From Streptomyces sp. NBC_01237 (GTDB lineage: Bacteria > Actinomycetota > Actinomycetes > Streptomycetales > Streptomycetaceae): a stretch of 64,000 nt of DNA. Shown here one piece after another: positions 42,796 through 53,200 of the stretch (the stretch's first letter is position 1; each line of letters opens with the position of its first letter). The position numbers and the translations under genes are program-made. Where the stretch lies: the NCBI RefSeq assembly GCF_035917275.1, contig NZ_CP108508.1, forward strand, positions 3,038,001-3,102,000. Reading direction: 5' to 3'. The notes beneath the pieces were generated by a model. That model made no database searches. It was not told the DNA's origin and saw only the letters and a list, made by a program, of their open reading frames with translations.

Positions 42796-42877
42796 GACGG
42801 CGTGCGCACCGCCCCCTCAGGACGAGTCCCGTACCAGACGGCGTGCGCACGGCACCCTCAGGACGAGTCCCGTACCA
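42796..42877. repeat. 41-bp tandem duplication covering the 3' end of cebR
   Basis: GACGGCGTGCGCAC...CTCAGGACGAGTCCCGTACCA occurs at 42796–42836 and again at 42837–42877 with two substitutions. The right copy contains the last codons and stop of cebR (stop complement at 42858–42860). The left copy is therefore an untranslated duplicate of the gene end. Confidence 0.9.
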
Positions 42878-43889
42878 CCAGTTCCGTCGGCAGCACGATC
42901 CTCGGGCGTTCCTCCGAGCGGCCCGCGATCTCGTCCAGGAGGACCCTGGCCATCGTGCGGCCCATCTCCTCGATCGGCTGGCGGACGCTGGTGAGGGCCG
43001 GGTCCATGTGGCGGGCGACGACCGAGTCGTCGAAGCCGACCAGGGCGACGTCGTCGGGGATGCGGCGCCCGGCCTCGCGCAGGACCTGGCGGGCGCCCGC
43101 GGCCATCACGTCGGAGGCGGCGAAGACCGCGTCGAGGTCGGGGCGGCGGTCCAGGAGTTCGCGCATCGCACGGGCGCCGCCCTCCTCGGTGAAGTCGGCG
43201 GGGGCGATGAGGCGTTCGTCGGGGGCCAGCCCCGCCGCGGCGACGGCCGCGCGGTAGCCGTCGAGGCGGCGCTGGGCGCCGTAGACCTCCAGGCGTCCGG
43301 TGATGGTGGCGACGGAGCGGCGGCCCCGGGAGACCAGGTGGTCGACGGCGGCCCGCGCGCCCTCGAAGTTGTCGGAGTCCACCGAGGCGAGGGGTTCGGC
43401 GGCGCTGCGGCGGCCGCTGATCACGGAGGGCATCCCGAGCTGTTCGAGCAGGTCGGGCAGTGGGTCGTCGGCGTGCACGGAGACCAGCAGGACACCGTCG
43501 ACGCGGTGGGCGGTCAGGTACTGGGCGAGCCGGCGGCGCTCCCGGTCGTTGCCCACGAGGGTGAGCAGCAGCTGCATCTCGGTGTCGGCGAGCGCGGCGC
43601 CGACACCGCGCACGATGTCGGAGAAGTACGGCTCGGCGAAGAAGCGGGTCTCGGGTTCGGGGACGACCAGGGCGATGGCGTCGGTGCGGTTGCCGGCCAG
43701 CGCCCTGGCGGCCCGGTTGGGTACGTAGCCCAGCTCGGCGACCGCCGCCTGGACCGCCTCGCGGGTCTGCGCGCTGACCCGTGGCGAGCCGTTGATGACG
43801 CGGGAGGCGGTGCCCCGGCCGACTCCCGCCCGTGCCGCCACTTCTTCGAGCGTGGGCCGCCCGCCGCTCCGTACTCGCGCTGCCGCCAT
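42858..43889 (-). CDS. cebR: CebR, LacI-family repressor of cellobiose utilisation
   Basis: 343 residues. LacI helix-turn-helix with hinge: RPTLEEVAARAGVGRGTASRVINGSPRVS and YVPNRAARALAGN. The periplasmic-binding-like effector domain has IALVVPEPETRFF, VDGVLLVSVHADD, and ALVGFDDSVVARHMDPALTSVRQP. CebR binds TGGGAGCGCTCCCA and is released by cellobiose/cellotriose. The ATG at 43889 with GGGGAGG is preferred over a TTG 24 bp upstream. A perfect operator lies at 43983–43996 (autoregulation). A strong hairpin separates it from bglC, so cebR has its own transcript. Confidence 0.93.
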   Translation of the reverse strand: MAAARVRSGGRPTLEEVAARAGVGRGTASRVINGSPRVSAQTREAVQAAVAELGYVPNRAARALAGNRTDAIALVVPEPETRFFAEPYFSDIVRGVGAALADTEMQLLLTLVGNDRERRRLAQYLTAHRVDGVLLVSVHADDPLPDLLEQLGMPSVISGRRSAAEPLASVDSDNFEGARAAVDHLVSRGRRSVATITGRLEVYGAQRRLDGYRAAVAAAGLAPDERLIAPADFTEEGGARAMRELLDRRPDLDAVFAASDVMAAGARQVLREAGRRIPDDVALVGFDDSVVARHMDPALTSVRQPIEEMGRTMARVLLDEIAGRSEERPRIVLPTELVVRDSS

Positions 43890-43982
43890 GGCTGCCTCCC
43901 CGTTCCCGGTCAATTTCTCACAGCCGCAAAGTCAATCCAAGTCTCGGATGTTCCGTCCCGGCGGGGGCCGGGCCGTGCGGCT

Positions 43983-43996
43983 TGGGAGCGCTCCCA
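43983..43996. promoter_or_regulatory. CebR operator, cebR promoter
   Basis: TGGGAGCGCTCCCA, a perfect 14-bp palindrome identical to the published CebR site as I recall it, 94 bp upstream of cebR. Confidence 0.92.
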
Positions 43997-44063
43997 GAAG
44001 AGCCGAGTCTACGGGCAGGCGGCCGGGAACGGTGATCGTCGCCGGGGTTCCGCACCCGCGCGA

Positions 44064-44105
44064 AAGCCGGGAGACCCCGTCCGGTGGGGCGGGGTCTCCC
44101 GGCTT
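44064..44105 (-). terminator. Terminator between bglC and cebR
   Basis: AAGCCGGGAGACCCCG (44064–44079) pairs perfectly over 16 bp with CGGGGTCTCCCGGCTT (44090–44105), loop of 10. It lies just past the bglC stop (44122 on the minus strand) and ends the cebEFG-bglC transcript. Confidence 0.88.
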
Positions 44106-44121
44106 CGTGGTGCCGCGGCGG

Positions 44122-45612
<1,491 letters not shown>

Positions 45613-45613
45613 G

Positions 45614-45627
45614 CGGGAGCGCTCCCA
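45614..45627. promoter_or_regulatory. CebR operator abutting the bglC start codon
   Basis: CGGGAGCGCTCCCA differs at one position from the perfect site and ends one base from the bglC ATG (minus strand). The GGGAG of its distal half is the nearest purine-rich block and may serve as the ribosome site. Confidence 0.88.
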
Positions 45628-45674
45628 GGGGGTGGGTGGGGCAGGGGCAGGGGCAGAACGGTGGTGGGCGGGTG

Positions 45675-46592
45675 TCACCCCTTGACCGCGCCGGACATGA
45701 TCCCTCCGACGATCTTCTTCCCGAAGAGGACGAACACCACGAGCAGCGGCAGCGTGCTGATCAGCGCGCCCGCCATGACGATGCTCTGGTCAGGGGTGTA
45801 GGAGGCGCTGAGCTGCCCCAGCGCGACCTGGAGGGTCGGGTTCTGCTGGTTCAGCGCGAGGTAGGGCCAGAAGAAGTCGTTCCATGCCTGGACGAACGTG
45901 AGCATGCCCAGCACCATCATCGCCGGGCGGGCCACCGGGAGGACCACGCTCACCACGATGCGGAGGTTGTTCGCCCCGTCGATCTTGGCCGCCTCGATGA
46001 GTTCGTACGGCAGTGCCTCGATCAGGTACTGACGCATGAAGAACACGCCGAAGGCGCTCACCAGGGTCGGGAAGATCACCGACTCCAGCTGTCCGCCCCA
46101 GCCGAGGTCGGACATCATCATGAACAGCGGGACGACGCTGAGCTGCGGCGGGATCGTCAGCGTGGCGATGACCGCGGTCATCAGCCAGCCGCGGCCGCGG
46201 AAGCGCATCTTGGCGAAGGCGTAGCCGGCCAGCGTGCAGAAGAACAGCGTCGCCGCGGTGATCGACGCGGAGACGACGATGCTGTTGACGATCGCCTTGC
46301 CGAGGTTCGCCTGCTCCCAGGCCGTCCGCAGATTGTCGAACAGCCGCCCGCCGGGCAGGAACGGCGGGGTACTGGCGAGGACTTCGTCCTGGGTGCGGGA
46401 CGCCGCCACGAGCGTCCAGTAGAGCGGCAGCAGCGAACCGATACCGACGACGATCAGCGCGGCATAGGCGAACGGGCCGCCCTTCATCTGCTGGCCCGCG
46501 CCCATCCGGAAGCGGCTCCTACGCTGCGGTGTCCGGCGTTCGGGCTTCGGCGGGAGGGCCTGCGGGGCTTGGGTGGGGCTGGTCATGGTCAT
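45675..46592 (-). CDS. cebG: CebG, cellobiose ABC transporter permease
   Basis: 305 residues, six transmembrane helices of the CUT1/MalG type. The conserved cytoplasmic EAA loop reads [24 protein letters not shown] and couples to the shared ATPase (MsiK), which is encoded elsewhere in Streptomyces. The N-terminal ~30 residues are Pro/Arg-rich. ATG 46592 has GGGAG 8 bp upstream; ATG 46586 is an alternative. 15 bp separate it from cebF. Confidence 0.93.
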   Translation of the reverse strand: MTMTSPTQAPQALPPKPERRTPQRRSRFRMGAGQQMKGGPFAYAALIVVGIGSLLPLYWTLVAASRTQDEVLASTPPFLPGGRLFDNLRTAWEQANLGKAIVNSIVVSASITAATLFFCTLAGYAFAKMRFRGRGWLMTAVIATLTIPPQLSVVPLFMMMSDLGWGGQLESVIFPTLVSAFGVFFMRQYLIEALPYELIEAAKIDGANNLRIVVSVVLPVARPAMMVLGMLTFVQAWNDFFWPYLALNQQNPTLQVALGQLSASYTPDQSIVMAGALISTLPLLVVFVLFGKKIVGGIMSGAVKG

Positions 46593-46607
46593 GGAATTCG
46601 CTCCCGG

Positions 46608-47606
46608 TCAGGCCGCTGAGGTGCGTGTGAAGCGGCCGATGAGCCAGTTGACCGCGGCGATGATGAGCAGGAGGGCGAGCATCGCCCAGGCCACTGCGGC
46701 GGCCGGGCCCAGATGCCCGAGATTCCAGCCGTAGTTGTAGAGGTAGACGCTGAGCGTCTCGTACTGATTCTCATTGCCGCCGGTGGCGCCGAGCGCGCCG
46801 CCCTCCAGGAGCAGCGGCTCGCCGAACAGCTGCATCGAGCCGATGGTCGAGATGACGATCGTGAAGAGGATCGTCGGCCGCAGCGAGGGGATGGTCACCT
46901 TGCGGAACTGCTGCCAGCGCGACGCGCCGTCGAGCGAGGCGGCCTCGTACAGGTCGTTCGGCACGGCCTGCATGGCGGCCAGGTAGATCAGGGCGTTGTA
47001 CCCCGTCCAGCGCCAGATCACGATCACGGAGATGGCGATCTTCGACGTCCAGTGCCCGTTGGCCCAGTTGGTGTCACCGAAGCCGACGAAGTGGAGTGCC
47101 CAGTTCAGCAGGCCGCCGTCGGCGCGGAAGACCAGCGCGAAGACGAGGGCGGCCGAGGCCACCGAGGTGGCGTACGGCGTCAGGATGATGGTGCGCCAGA
47201 ACGTACTGGCCCGCAGCCTGTAGTTCAGCAGATGGGCCAGGCCCAGCGCGACGAGCAGCTGCGGAACGGTCGAGATGACCCCGATCAGGAAGGTGTTGCT
47301 GACCGCCGTCCAGAACTCGGAGTCGTGCAGGATACGGTCGAAGTTCCCCCAGCCGACCCACTCCATCCGATCCAGGCCGGTCATCTCCACCCGGTGCAGG
47401 GCTATCCAGCCGGTGTAGATGAGCGGGTAGAGCCCGAAGGCGGCGAAGACGAGGAAGAACGGCGCGATGTACGCGTACGGGGACGCCTTGTCGTCGAACC
47501 GCCACAGCCGACTGCGCCACAACTGACGTCGGGCGGCCCGCTGTTCACGTTGGGGATCACCGGGTGGCGGGGCGTACGCGTCCCGGGTGGAGGTCGAGGT
47601 TGCCAC
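46608..47606 (-). CDS. cebF: CebF, cellobiose ABC transporter permease
   Basis: 332 residues, MalF-like with six helices (YAYIAPFFLVFAAFGLYPLIYT, TFLIGVISTVPQLLVALGLAHLL, TIVISTIGSMQLFGEPLLL) and the EAA loop EAASLDGASRWQQFRKVTIPSLRP. A GTG start at 47606 (VATSTSTRDAYAPPPG) behind GGAAGGA is chosen. The frame runs open upstream through the cebE–cebF hairpin region, which is not coding. Confidence 0.93.
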   Translation of the reverse strand: MATSTSTRDAYAPPPGDPQREQRAARRQLWRSRLWRFDDKASPYAYIAPFFLVFAAFGLYPLIYTGWIALHRVEMTGLDRMEWVGWGNFDRILHDSEFWTAVSNTFLIGVISTVPQLLVALGLAHLLNYRLRASTFWRTIILTPYATSVASAALVFALVFRADGGLLNWALHFVGFGDTNWANGHWTSKIAISVIVIWRWTGYNALIYLAAMQAVPNDLYEAASLDGASRWQQFRKVTIPSLRPTILFTIVISTIGSMQLFGEPLLLEGGALGATGGNENQYETLSVYLYNYGWNLGHLGPAAAVAWAMLALLLIIAAVNWLIGRFTRTSAA

Positions 47607-47706
47607 GGGCGGGAGTCCTTCCCTGGGGTGCGCCGGCAGGACGACGCGGTGAGCGGCCGGACCGGAGGCGGAGTCGGGGTGGGGATGAGGGCGGTTTCGC
47701 CAAAAG

Positions 47707-47743
47707 CGCCGGTGCGGGCGGCGGACGGCCGCCCGCACCGGCG
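47707..47743 (-). terminator. Intra-operon hairpin between cebE and cebF
   Basis: CGCCGGTGCGGGCGGC (47707–47722) pairs perfectly over 16 bp with GCCGCCCGCACCGGCG (47728–47743), loop of 5. On the transcribed strand it begins 6 bases after the cebE stop and is followed by CTTTTGG. Partial termination or 3' protection would leave more cebE than cebFG mRNA, as is typical of binding-protein operons. Confidence 0.8.
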
Positions 47744-47748
47744 GCGGT

Positions 47749-49071
47749 TCAGCCGATCGCCTTGTCGATGGCCTTGGTCGCCGCGTCCCAGGCGTCGTCG
47801 GGGCTGGTCCCGCGCTGCTCCATGTTGTTGATCTGGGTGGAGATGGAGTCCTTGATCACGCCGTCCTTCGGGCCGATGACCGCCTCGGGGATGGACGTCG
47901 CCTCAGCCGCGTAGATCTGCCCGATCGGGGCGTTGTTGAAGTACGGGAGGGTCGCGTTCTTCACGTCGGGCAGCTCGTACGCGCCCTTGTTGGACGGGAA
48001 GACACCGATCGCCTTGAAGACGGCGGCCTGCTGCTCGGGGGCGGTCAGCCACTTGACGAGCTTCATGGCCTCGTCCACGTTCTTGCCGGACTTCGGTACG
48101 GAGAGGAAGGAGCCGCCCCAGTTGGCGGCGGTCGCACCGGGGGCGGTGGTGATGTCCCACTTGCCCTTGTTGGCGTCACCGGCGTACGTCGAGATCTGAC
48201 CGGCCATCCACGCGGGGCACACCACCGTCGCGATGGTGCCCTTGCGCAGGGCGGCCTGCCACGGGTCCTCGAACTGCGCGAGGCCCTGGGTCAGCTTCTT
48301 CGACGCGGCCTCGGCGGCCAGGTCCCAGCCCTGCTTGACGCTGGGGCTGTCCTGGTAGATCGGCTTGCCGCTCTCGTCGTAGTACTGCTTCGCGTTCGAG
48401 CTGACCACGGCGTTGAACATCGCGCTCGCGGAGTCCATGAAGTACGTGCCCTTGGGCGCCTTCTTCTTGAACTCCTCACCGAGCGCGAGGAAGTCCTCCC
48501 AGCCCCCGGCGGTCCGCTTGGCGACCTCGGCGCGGTCGGTCGGCAGACCGGCCTTGCCGAACAGCTCGGTGTTGTAGCAGAGGGACATCGGGCCGATGTC
48601 GGTCCCCGCGCCGATCACCGCACCGCTGGGGGCCGTGGCCTGCTTCTCCTTCCACGACACCCACTCGTCGACGTCTATCACCTTGCCGAGGTCGGCGAAC
48701 GCGTCCGCCTTGGTGTCGACGATCTCCTTGATCCGGCCGACCTCGATCCCCTGGACGTCCGCCAGCCCACTGCCCGAGTTCAGCTGCTGAAGCAGCTTGG
48801 GGTAGTAGTTCTTCTCCTCGGCGGTGGTGTCCTCCTTGACGGTGATCTTCGGGTTGAGCTCGTGGTACTTCTCGAAGAGCCCGGCCTCCTTGTACCCGAA
48901 CTGCCCGAAGTCGGCGACGGTCAGCGTGATGTTGCCGTCGGCATCGGCTCCGCCGCCGGAGTCCGAGGAGTCGCTGCACGCGGTGAGCAAGAGGGCGGAG
49001 ACCGTCAGGCCCGTGGTGGCCACGATCGCGGTTCTACGGCGTCGACCGGCAACGCTGCGGGTGATGCGCAT
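47749..49071 (-). CDS. cebE: CebE, cellobiose/cellotriose-binding lipoprotein
   Basis: 440 residues. Lipoprotein signal with twin Arg-rich start and lipobox LLTAC (SALLLTACSDSSD). Family-1 solute-binding fold: TLTVADFGQFGYKEAGLFEKY, YPKLLQQLNSGSGLADVQGIEVG, LCYNTELFGKAGLP, TIATVVCPAWMAGQI and PGATAANWGGSFLSVPKSGKN. It presents cello-oligosaccharides to CebFG. ATG 49071 has AAGGAG 7 bp upstream. First gene of the operon, with a perfect CebR operator 130 bp upstream. Confidence 0.94.
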   Translation of the reverse strand: MRITRSVAGRRRRTAIVATTGLTVSALLLTACSDSSDSGGGADADGNITLTVADFGQFGYKEAGLFEKYHELNPKITVKEDTTAEEKNYYPKLLQQLNSGSGLADVQGIEVGRIKEIVDTKADAFADLGKVIDVDEWVSWKEKQATAPSGAVIGAGTDIGPMSLCYNTELFGKAGLPTDRAEVAKRTAGGWEDFLALGEEFKKKAPKGTYFMDSASAMFNAVVSSNAKQYYDESGKPIYQDSPSVKQGWDLAAEAASKKLTQGLAQFEDPWQAALRKGTIATVVCPAWMAGQISTYAGDANKGKWDITTAPGATAANWGGSFLSVPKSGKNVDEAMKLVKWLTAPEQQAAVFKAIGVFPSNKGAYELPDVKNATLPYFNNAPIGQIYAAEATSIPEAVIGPKDGVIKDSISTQINNMEQRGTSPDDAWDAATKAIDKAIG

Positions 49072-49200
49072 TCCACTACTCCTTGTTCCGGGGTGGGACT
49101 GGCGCCGCTCCGCGGGGCCCGGGGAGCGGCGCGGGACGACGACAGGTGGTACGGGGCGGAGGCACGGGCAGTGCCATGCGCACGAGATTCCCGTGCGTTG

Positions 49201-49214
49201 TGGGAGCGCTCCCA
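49201..49214. promoter_or_regulatory. CebR operator of the cebEFG-bglC operon
   Basis: TGGGAGCGCTCCCA, perfect palindrome, 130 bp before the cebE ATG. Confidence 0.93.
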
Positions 49215-49795
49215 TGCGCCGATGTCGGAAGGTTGCTGCCTCAAGGGGGTGAGTGTCAAGAGTTGAAGACGTTTCCGTTGCCCGAGCGTGTCCATCACGT
49301 CACGGGAACGTGCCCGCACGACATCTTGCGCCCCCGGCCGGGCTTCTGATCGCCCGTCCGCCCATGGGTTCATGTGTGCAGGTCAGGCGCCCGCAGAGCA
49401 GCGAGATCCACCCCCGGCGGCGACGGAGATCATCCCCGAGCGCCCCGGCCGGTCGACCGTCCGGCACTGCCCCACGGGAAGGCGGACGGCGCGACACGGC
49501 CGCCGGAAGGTGAACGAGCCGGGGCGCCGAGCACCCCACCCGGGCCGGTTCCGCGTTCTTTCCCCGAAGACCCGCCCCTCGGCCGCCCCCTCGGCCACCC
49601 TCTCGACCAACCCCCGGCCGACTCCTGACCACCCCCGGCCGACTCCTGACCACCCCTCGGCCACCCCCTCGGCCACCCGGGGAAAACCCGCGAGCGCGGG
49701 GCCCGCGCAGTGAAGTGCCTTCACACCCAACTGCTGCTAATTTCACCCTTATGTCCTTTTTGATCACCTACTCCCCGCTGGGCGGGTGAGACGCG
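49215..49795. other. Gene-free gap between cebE and aspT1 with short repeats
   Basis: No supported gene. The sequence up to ~49370 is the divergent promoter area. From 49560 it becomes CCGGCC/TCGGCCACC-rich low-complexity DNA, including an exact 21-bp tandem duplication (49614–49655). The last 60 bp before aspT1 are AT-richer (TTTCACCCTTATGTCCTTTTTGATCA, split around 49741–49766), which fits the aspT1 promoter/leader. Confidence 0.6.
49614..49655. repeat. Two exact 21-bp tandem units
   Basis: CCGGCCGACTCCTGACCACCC occurs twice back to back, flanked by CTCGGCCACCCC variants. Low-complexity expansion in an intergenic region. Confidence 0.9.
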
Positions 49796-51472
49796 ATGGG
49801 TGTCATCCGTGACCACCCCGAACTGGCGCTCTTCCTCTGTCTTGCCGCCGGATACCTGGTCGGCAAGCTCCGCGTCGGCCCGATCACCCTCGGCGGCATC
49901 TGCGGGACGCTGATCGTCTCGCTGGTGCTCGGCACCCGGCACATCAGCGTCAACGACGACGTCAAGACCGTCTTCTTCGCGCTGTTCATCTTCTCGCTCG
50001 GCTACATGGCGGGCCCTCAGTTCTTCGCCAACCTCAACCGCAGGAGCCTGCGCTTCTTCGCGCTCTGCCTGATCGAGCTGGTCTGTGTCCTCGGCATCGC
50101 CTATGGCCTGGCCAAGGGGTTCGACCTGGACGTCGGCACCGCCGCCGGCATCCTGGCGGGCGCGGCGACCGAGTCGGCGGTCGTGGGTACGGCGACCGAG
50201 GCCATCGGCAAGCTCAGCGGGCTGAGCGCCGATCAGATCTCCCAGTACCAGGGACATGTCGCCACCGCGTACACGGTCTGCTATCTGTTCGGCCTGATCA
50301 CCATCGTGCTCTTCACCAGCCAGGTCATGCCGATGCTGCTGCGGATCAACCTGGCGGACGCCTCGCGCGAACTCTGGGAGAAGATGCGCGGCGGAGCGGC
50401 CGGACTGGAGTCCGACGAGCGCGAGGCGCTGCCCGGCACGGTCGGCCGCACCTATCTCGTGACCCTGGCCGACGGGCGCACCATCGGGGAGCTGGAGACC
50501 GCGCTCGGCGGCCGGATCACGGTCGAGGGCGTCAAGCGCGGCAGCAAACTGCTGACGCCCGACGCCGGTCTGGAACTGACGCTCAGCGACCTGGTCCAGG
50601 TCGTCGGGCGGCGCGCGGCCATCATCGAGGCGGGCCGGGAGATCGGCCCCGAGACCCCCGCCATTCCGGGCCTCGACACCCCGCTGGCCACCAAGCAGGT
50701 CGCCGTCACCGAGAAGGCCACCCACGGCCGGACCATCGACCAGCTGGAGAAGAACCATCCCGAATTCCGCGCGGACGGGGTCTACATCACCGAGGTCGTG
50801 CGCAACGACCAGCAGTTGCCCGCCTCGGGCCGCACCACGCTCTACCGCGGTGATGTGCTGACCCTGGTCGGTGCGCGCGGCGGGCTGAACAAGCTGGTCG
50901 CGAAGATCGGCGCCGTGGTCAAGAACGACACGACCGACTTCATCTACCTCGGGTTCGGCATCGTGGCGGGCTCCCTGCTGGGCCAGATCGTCGTCAACGC
51001 CGGTGATATCCCCATGTCGCTCGGCACCGGAGGCGGCTGTCTGATCTCCGGCCTGATCTTCGGCTGGTTCCGTTCCCGCAAGCAGACCTTCGGCGCCTTC
51101 CCGCCACAGGCCGCGAGCACGCTCAAGGACCTGGGCCTGGCGGTCTTCATCGCCTGCACGGGACTGACCGCCGGACCGCAGGCATGGCCGCTGCTCAAGG
51201 AGTACGGGGCGCTGCTGCCGTTCGCGGGCATCGCCATGGTGCTGGTCCCGGCGACGATCTCGCTGATCGTCGGCCGCAAGCTGCTGAAGATCGAGAAACC
51301 GCTGCTCATCGGTGCCATCGCCGGACAGCAGTGCTCCACCCCCGCGATCACCTCCATCACCCAGGTGGCCCAGAGCTCCGTACCGCTGCTCGGCTACACG
51401 ATCACGTACACGCTGTCGAACTTCCTGCTGCCGCTCACCGGGCCGATCCTCGTCGGCGTCCTAGGAGCCTGA
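49796..51472 (+). CDS. Aspartate:alanine exchanger family protein (AspT-like), first copy
   Basis: 558 residues with the AAE layout: an N-terminal duplicate of about five helices (ALFLCLAAGYLVGKLRVGPITLGG, FFALFIFSLGYMAGPQFFANL, ILAGAATESAVVGTATEAIG), a large central cytosolic region with two TrkA-C-like modules (~205–370), and a C-terminal duplicate (LGFGIVAGSLLGQIVV, LAVFIACTGLTAGPQAW, AIAGQQCSTPAITSI). AspT exchanges aspartate for alanine. Directly followed by a paralogue and by aspartate 4-decarboxylase. Confidence 0.9.
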   Translation: MGVIRDHPELALFLCLAAGYLVGKLRVGPITLGGICGTLIVSLVLGTRHISVNDDVKTVFFALFIFSLGYMAGPQFFANLNRRSLRFFALCLIELVCVLGIAYGLAKGFDLDVGTAAGILAGAATESAVVGTATEAIGKLSGLSADQISQYQGHVATAYTVCYLFGLITIVLFTSQVMPMLLRINLADASRELWEKMRGGAAGLESDEREALPGTVGRTYLVTLADGRTIGELETALGGRITVEGVKRGSKLLTPDAGLELTLSDLVQVVGRRAAIIEAGREIGPETPAIPGLDTPLATKQVAVTEKATHGRTIDQLEKNHPEFRADGVYITEVVRNDQQLPASGRTTLYRGDVLTLVGARGGLNKLVAKIGAVVKNDTTDFIYLGFGIVAGSLLGQIVVNAGDIPMSLGTGGGCLISGLIFGWFRSRKQTFGAFPPQAASTLKDLGLAVFIACTGLTAGPQAWPLLKEYGALLPFAGIAMVLVPATISLIVGRKLLKIEKPLLIGAIAGQQCSTPAITSITQVAQSSVPLLGYTITYTLSNFLLPLTGPILVGVLGA

Positions 51473-51473
51473 T

Positions 51474-53177
51474 GTGATCGATTTCCTCAACCGGAACATC
51501 TTCCAGCCCCATCCCGAACTGCTCGTCTTCATCGTCATCGCGCTCGGCTTCCTGCTCGGCAAGGTCCGGTACAAGGCGATCGCGCTCGGCGCGGTGACGG
51601 GCTGTCTGGTCGCCGGACTGGTGCTCGGCGCCCAGTTCAAGGTGCAGATCGACGACACGGTGAAGAACCTCTTCTTCATCATGTTCCTGTTCGCCCTGGG
51701 CTACCGGGTCGGCCCGCAGTTCTTCCGCGGCCTCAAGAAGGACGGCCTGCCCCAGGTCGTCAACGCCGTCGTCGTCTGCGTCACCGGGCTGCTGGTCTCC
51801 TGGCTGTTCGCCTCGCTGCTCGGTTACGGTCCCGGGCTGGGGGCCGGTCTGATGAGCGGGGCGCTCACGCAGTCGGCCGCCATCGGTGTCGCCCAGGACG
51901 CCATCGGCACGCTGCCCGGCCTCTCCTCCGCCGAGGTGAAGACCCAGGAGAACCTGGTGGCCGTCGGGTACGCGGTGACGTATCCGCTCGGCACGATCCT
52001 GTGCGCGATGCTGCTGGCCAATGTGCTGCCCCGGCTGTACCGCAGGAACCTCGCCACCGAGAGCGCCGAGCTCGCCGCCGAGCTGGACGCCCCGAACGAG
52101 AGTCCCGACGAGGGCGAGGGCTACTACGAGGTGGTGCTGCGCGCGTACACCGTCCAGCGCCCCGACCTCGTCGGCCGCACCGTCGAGGACTTCGAGAACC
52201 AGCAGAAGGAACTCGGCCGGCGCGTCTACCTCACCGGTGTCCGCCGCGGCGGCACGGTGCTGGAGCACGACCAGGAACGGGCCCTGGCGCTCGGCGACAC
52301 CGTCGCGGTCAGCGCCCTGCGCCACGACCTGGTCGACTTCGACGCCCGTACGCACATCGGCGCCGAGGCCGACGACGTCGAACTGCTGGGCTACCGCACC
52401 GAGACGCTGCACGTCGTCGCCTCGGAGAAGGCCCAGCTCGGCCGGACCATCGAGGAGCTGCGGCGCGAGCCGTTCATGGTCGGCGTCTACATCGACAAGC
52501 TGTACCGGGCCGGCGCCGAATTCCCCTACCGGCTGTCCACGAAGCTGGAGCGCGGCGACACGGTGATCCTCACCGGTCCCGAACGGCTCGTCGGCCCGGC
52601 GGGCAGGGAGATCGGCAAGCCCGTCCCGACGAGCTTCGCCACCGACATGATCTGGGTCGGCCTCGGCATCTTCCTCGGCGGCTGTCTCGGCATCCCGGCG
52701 CTGACAGCGGGCGGGGTGCCGATCTCGCTGTCCACCTCGGGCGGCGGCCTGATCATGGGTCTGGTCTTCGGCTGGATCCGCGGCAAGTACCCGACGTACG
52801 GCAATGTGCCGCCCGGCGCCCAGTGGTTCATGGACACGCTCGGGCTGTGCCTCTTCGTCGCGGTGGTCGGCATCAACGCCGGGCCGAGCTTCACCAGCGG
52901 ACTGTCCACGGCCGGCTGGGGGCTGCTCGTCCTCGGGGCGGTCGCCACCGTCGTACCGCTGATCGTCGGCTTCCTGTTCGGGCACTACGTCCAGAAGATC
53001 CGGTTCCCGATCCTGATGGGTGTGCTGGCCGGTGGCCAGACCACCACGGCCGCGATCGGCGCCGTCAACGAAACCTCGAAGTCACAGATCCCCACGCTCG
53101 GCTACACCATCCCCTACGCCGTCGGCAACGTCCTGCTGACCGTGTGGGGCGCCGTGATCGTCATCCTCAACCACTGA
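51474..53177 (+). CDS. Aspartate:alanine exchanger family protein (AspT-like), second copy
   Basis: 567 residues, the same architecture as the preceding gene but clearly diverged: LLVFIVIALGFLLGKVRYKAIALGA, FIMFLFALGYRVGPQFFRGL, LMSGALTQSAAIGVAQDAIG, central TrkA-C-like modules (~215–390), and VAVVGINAGPSFTSG, GVLAGGQTTTAAIGAVNE. The GTG start one base after the previous stop (TGATGTG), with TAGGAGCC as ribosome site, shows tight coupling. The pair may form a heteromer or have different substrates. 23 bp before aspD. Confidence 0.9.
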   Translation: MIDFLNRNIFQPHPELLVFIVIALGFLLGKVRYKAIALGAVTGCLVAGLVLGAQFKVQIDDTVKNLFFIMFLFALGYRVGPQFFRGLKKDGLPQVVNAVVVCVTGLLVSWLFASLLGYGPGLGAGLMSGALTQSAAIGVAQDAIGTLPGLSSAEVKTQENLVAVGYAVTYPLGTILCAMLLANVLPRLYRRNLATESAELAAELDAPNESPDEGEGYYEVVLRAYTVQRPDLVGRTVEDFENQQKELGRRVYLTGVRRGGTVLEHDQERALALGDTVAVSALRHDLVDFDARTHIGAEADDVELLGYRTETLHVVASEKAQLGRTIEELRREPFMVGVYIDKLYRAGAEFPYRLSTKLERGDTVILTGPERLVGPAGREIGKPVPTSFATDMIWVGLGIFLGGCLGIPALTAGGVPISLSTSGGGLIMGLVFGWIRGKYPTYGNVPPGAQWFMDTLGLCLFVAVVGINAGPSFTSGLSTAGWGLLVLGAVATVVPLIVGFLFGHYVQKIRFPILMGVLAGGQTTTAAIGAVNETSKSQIPTLGYTIPYAVGNVLLTVWGAVIVILNH

Positions 53178-53200
53178 AACGCACGGGAGCGGAGACCACC

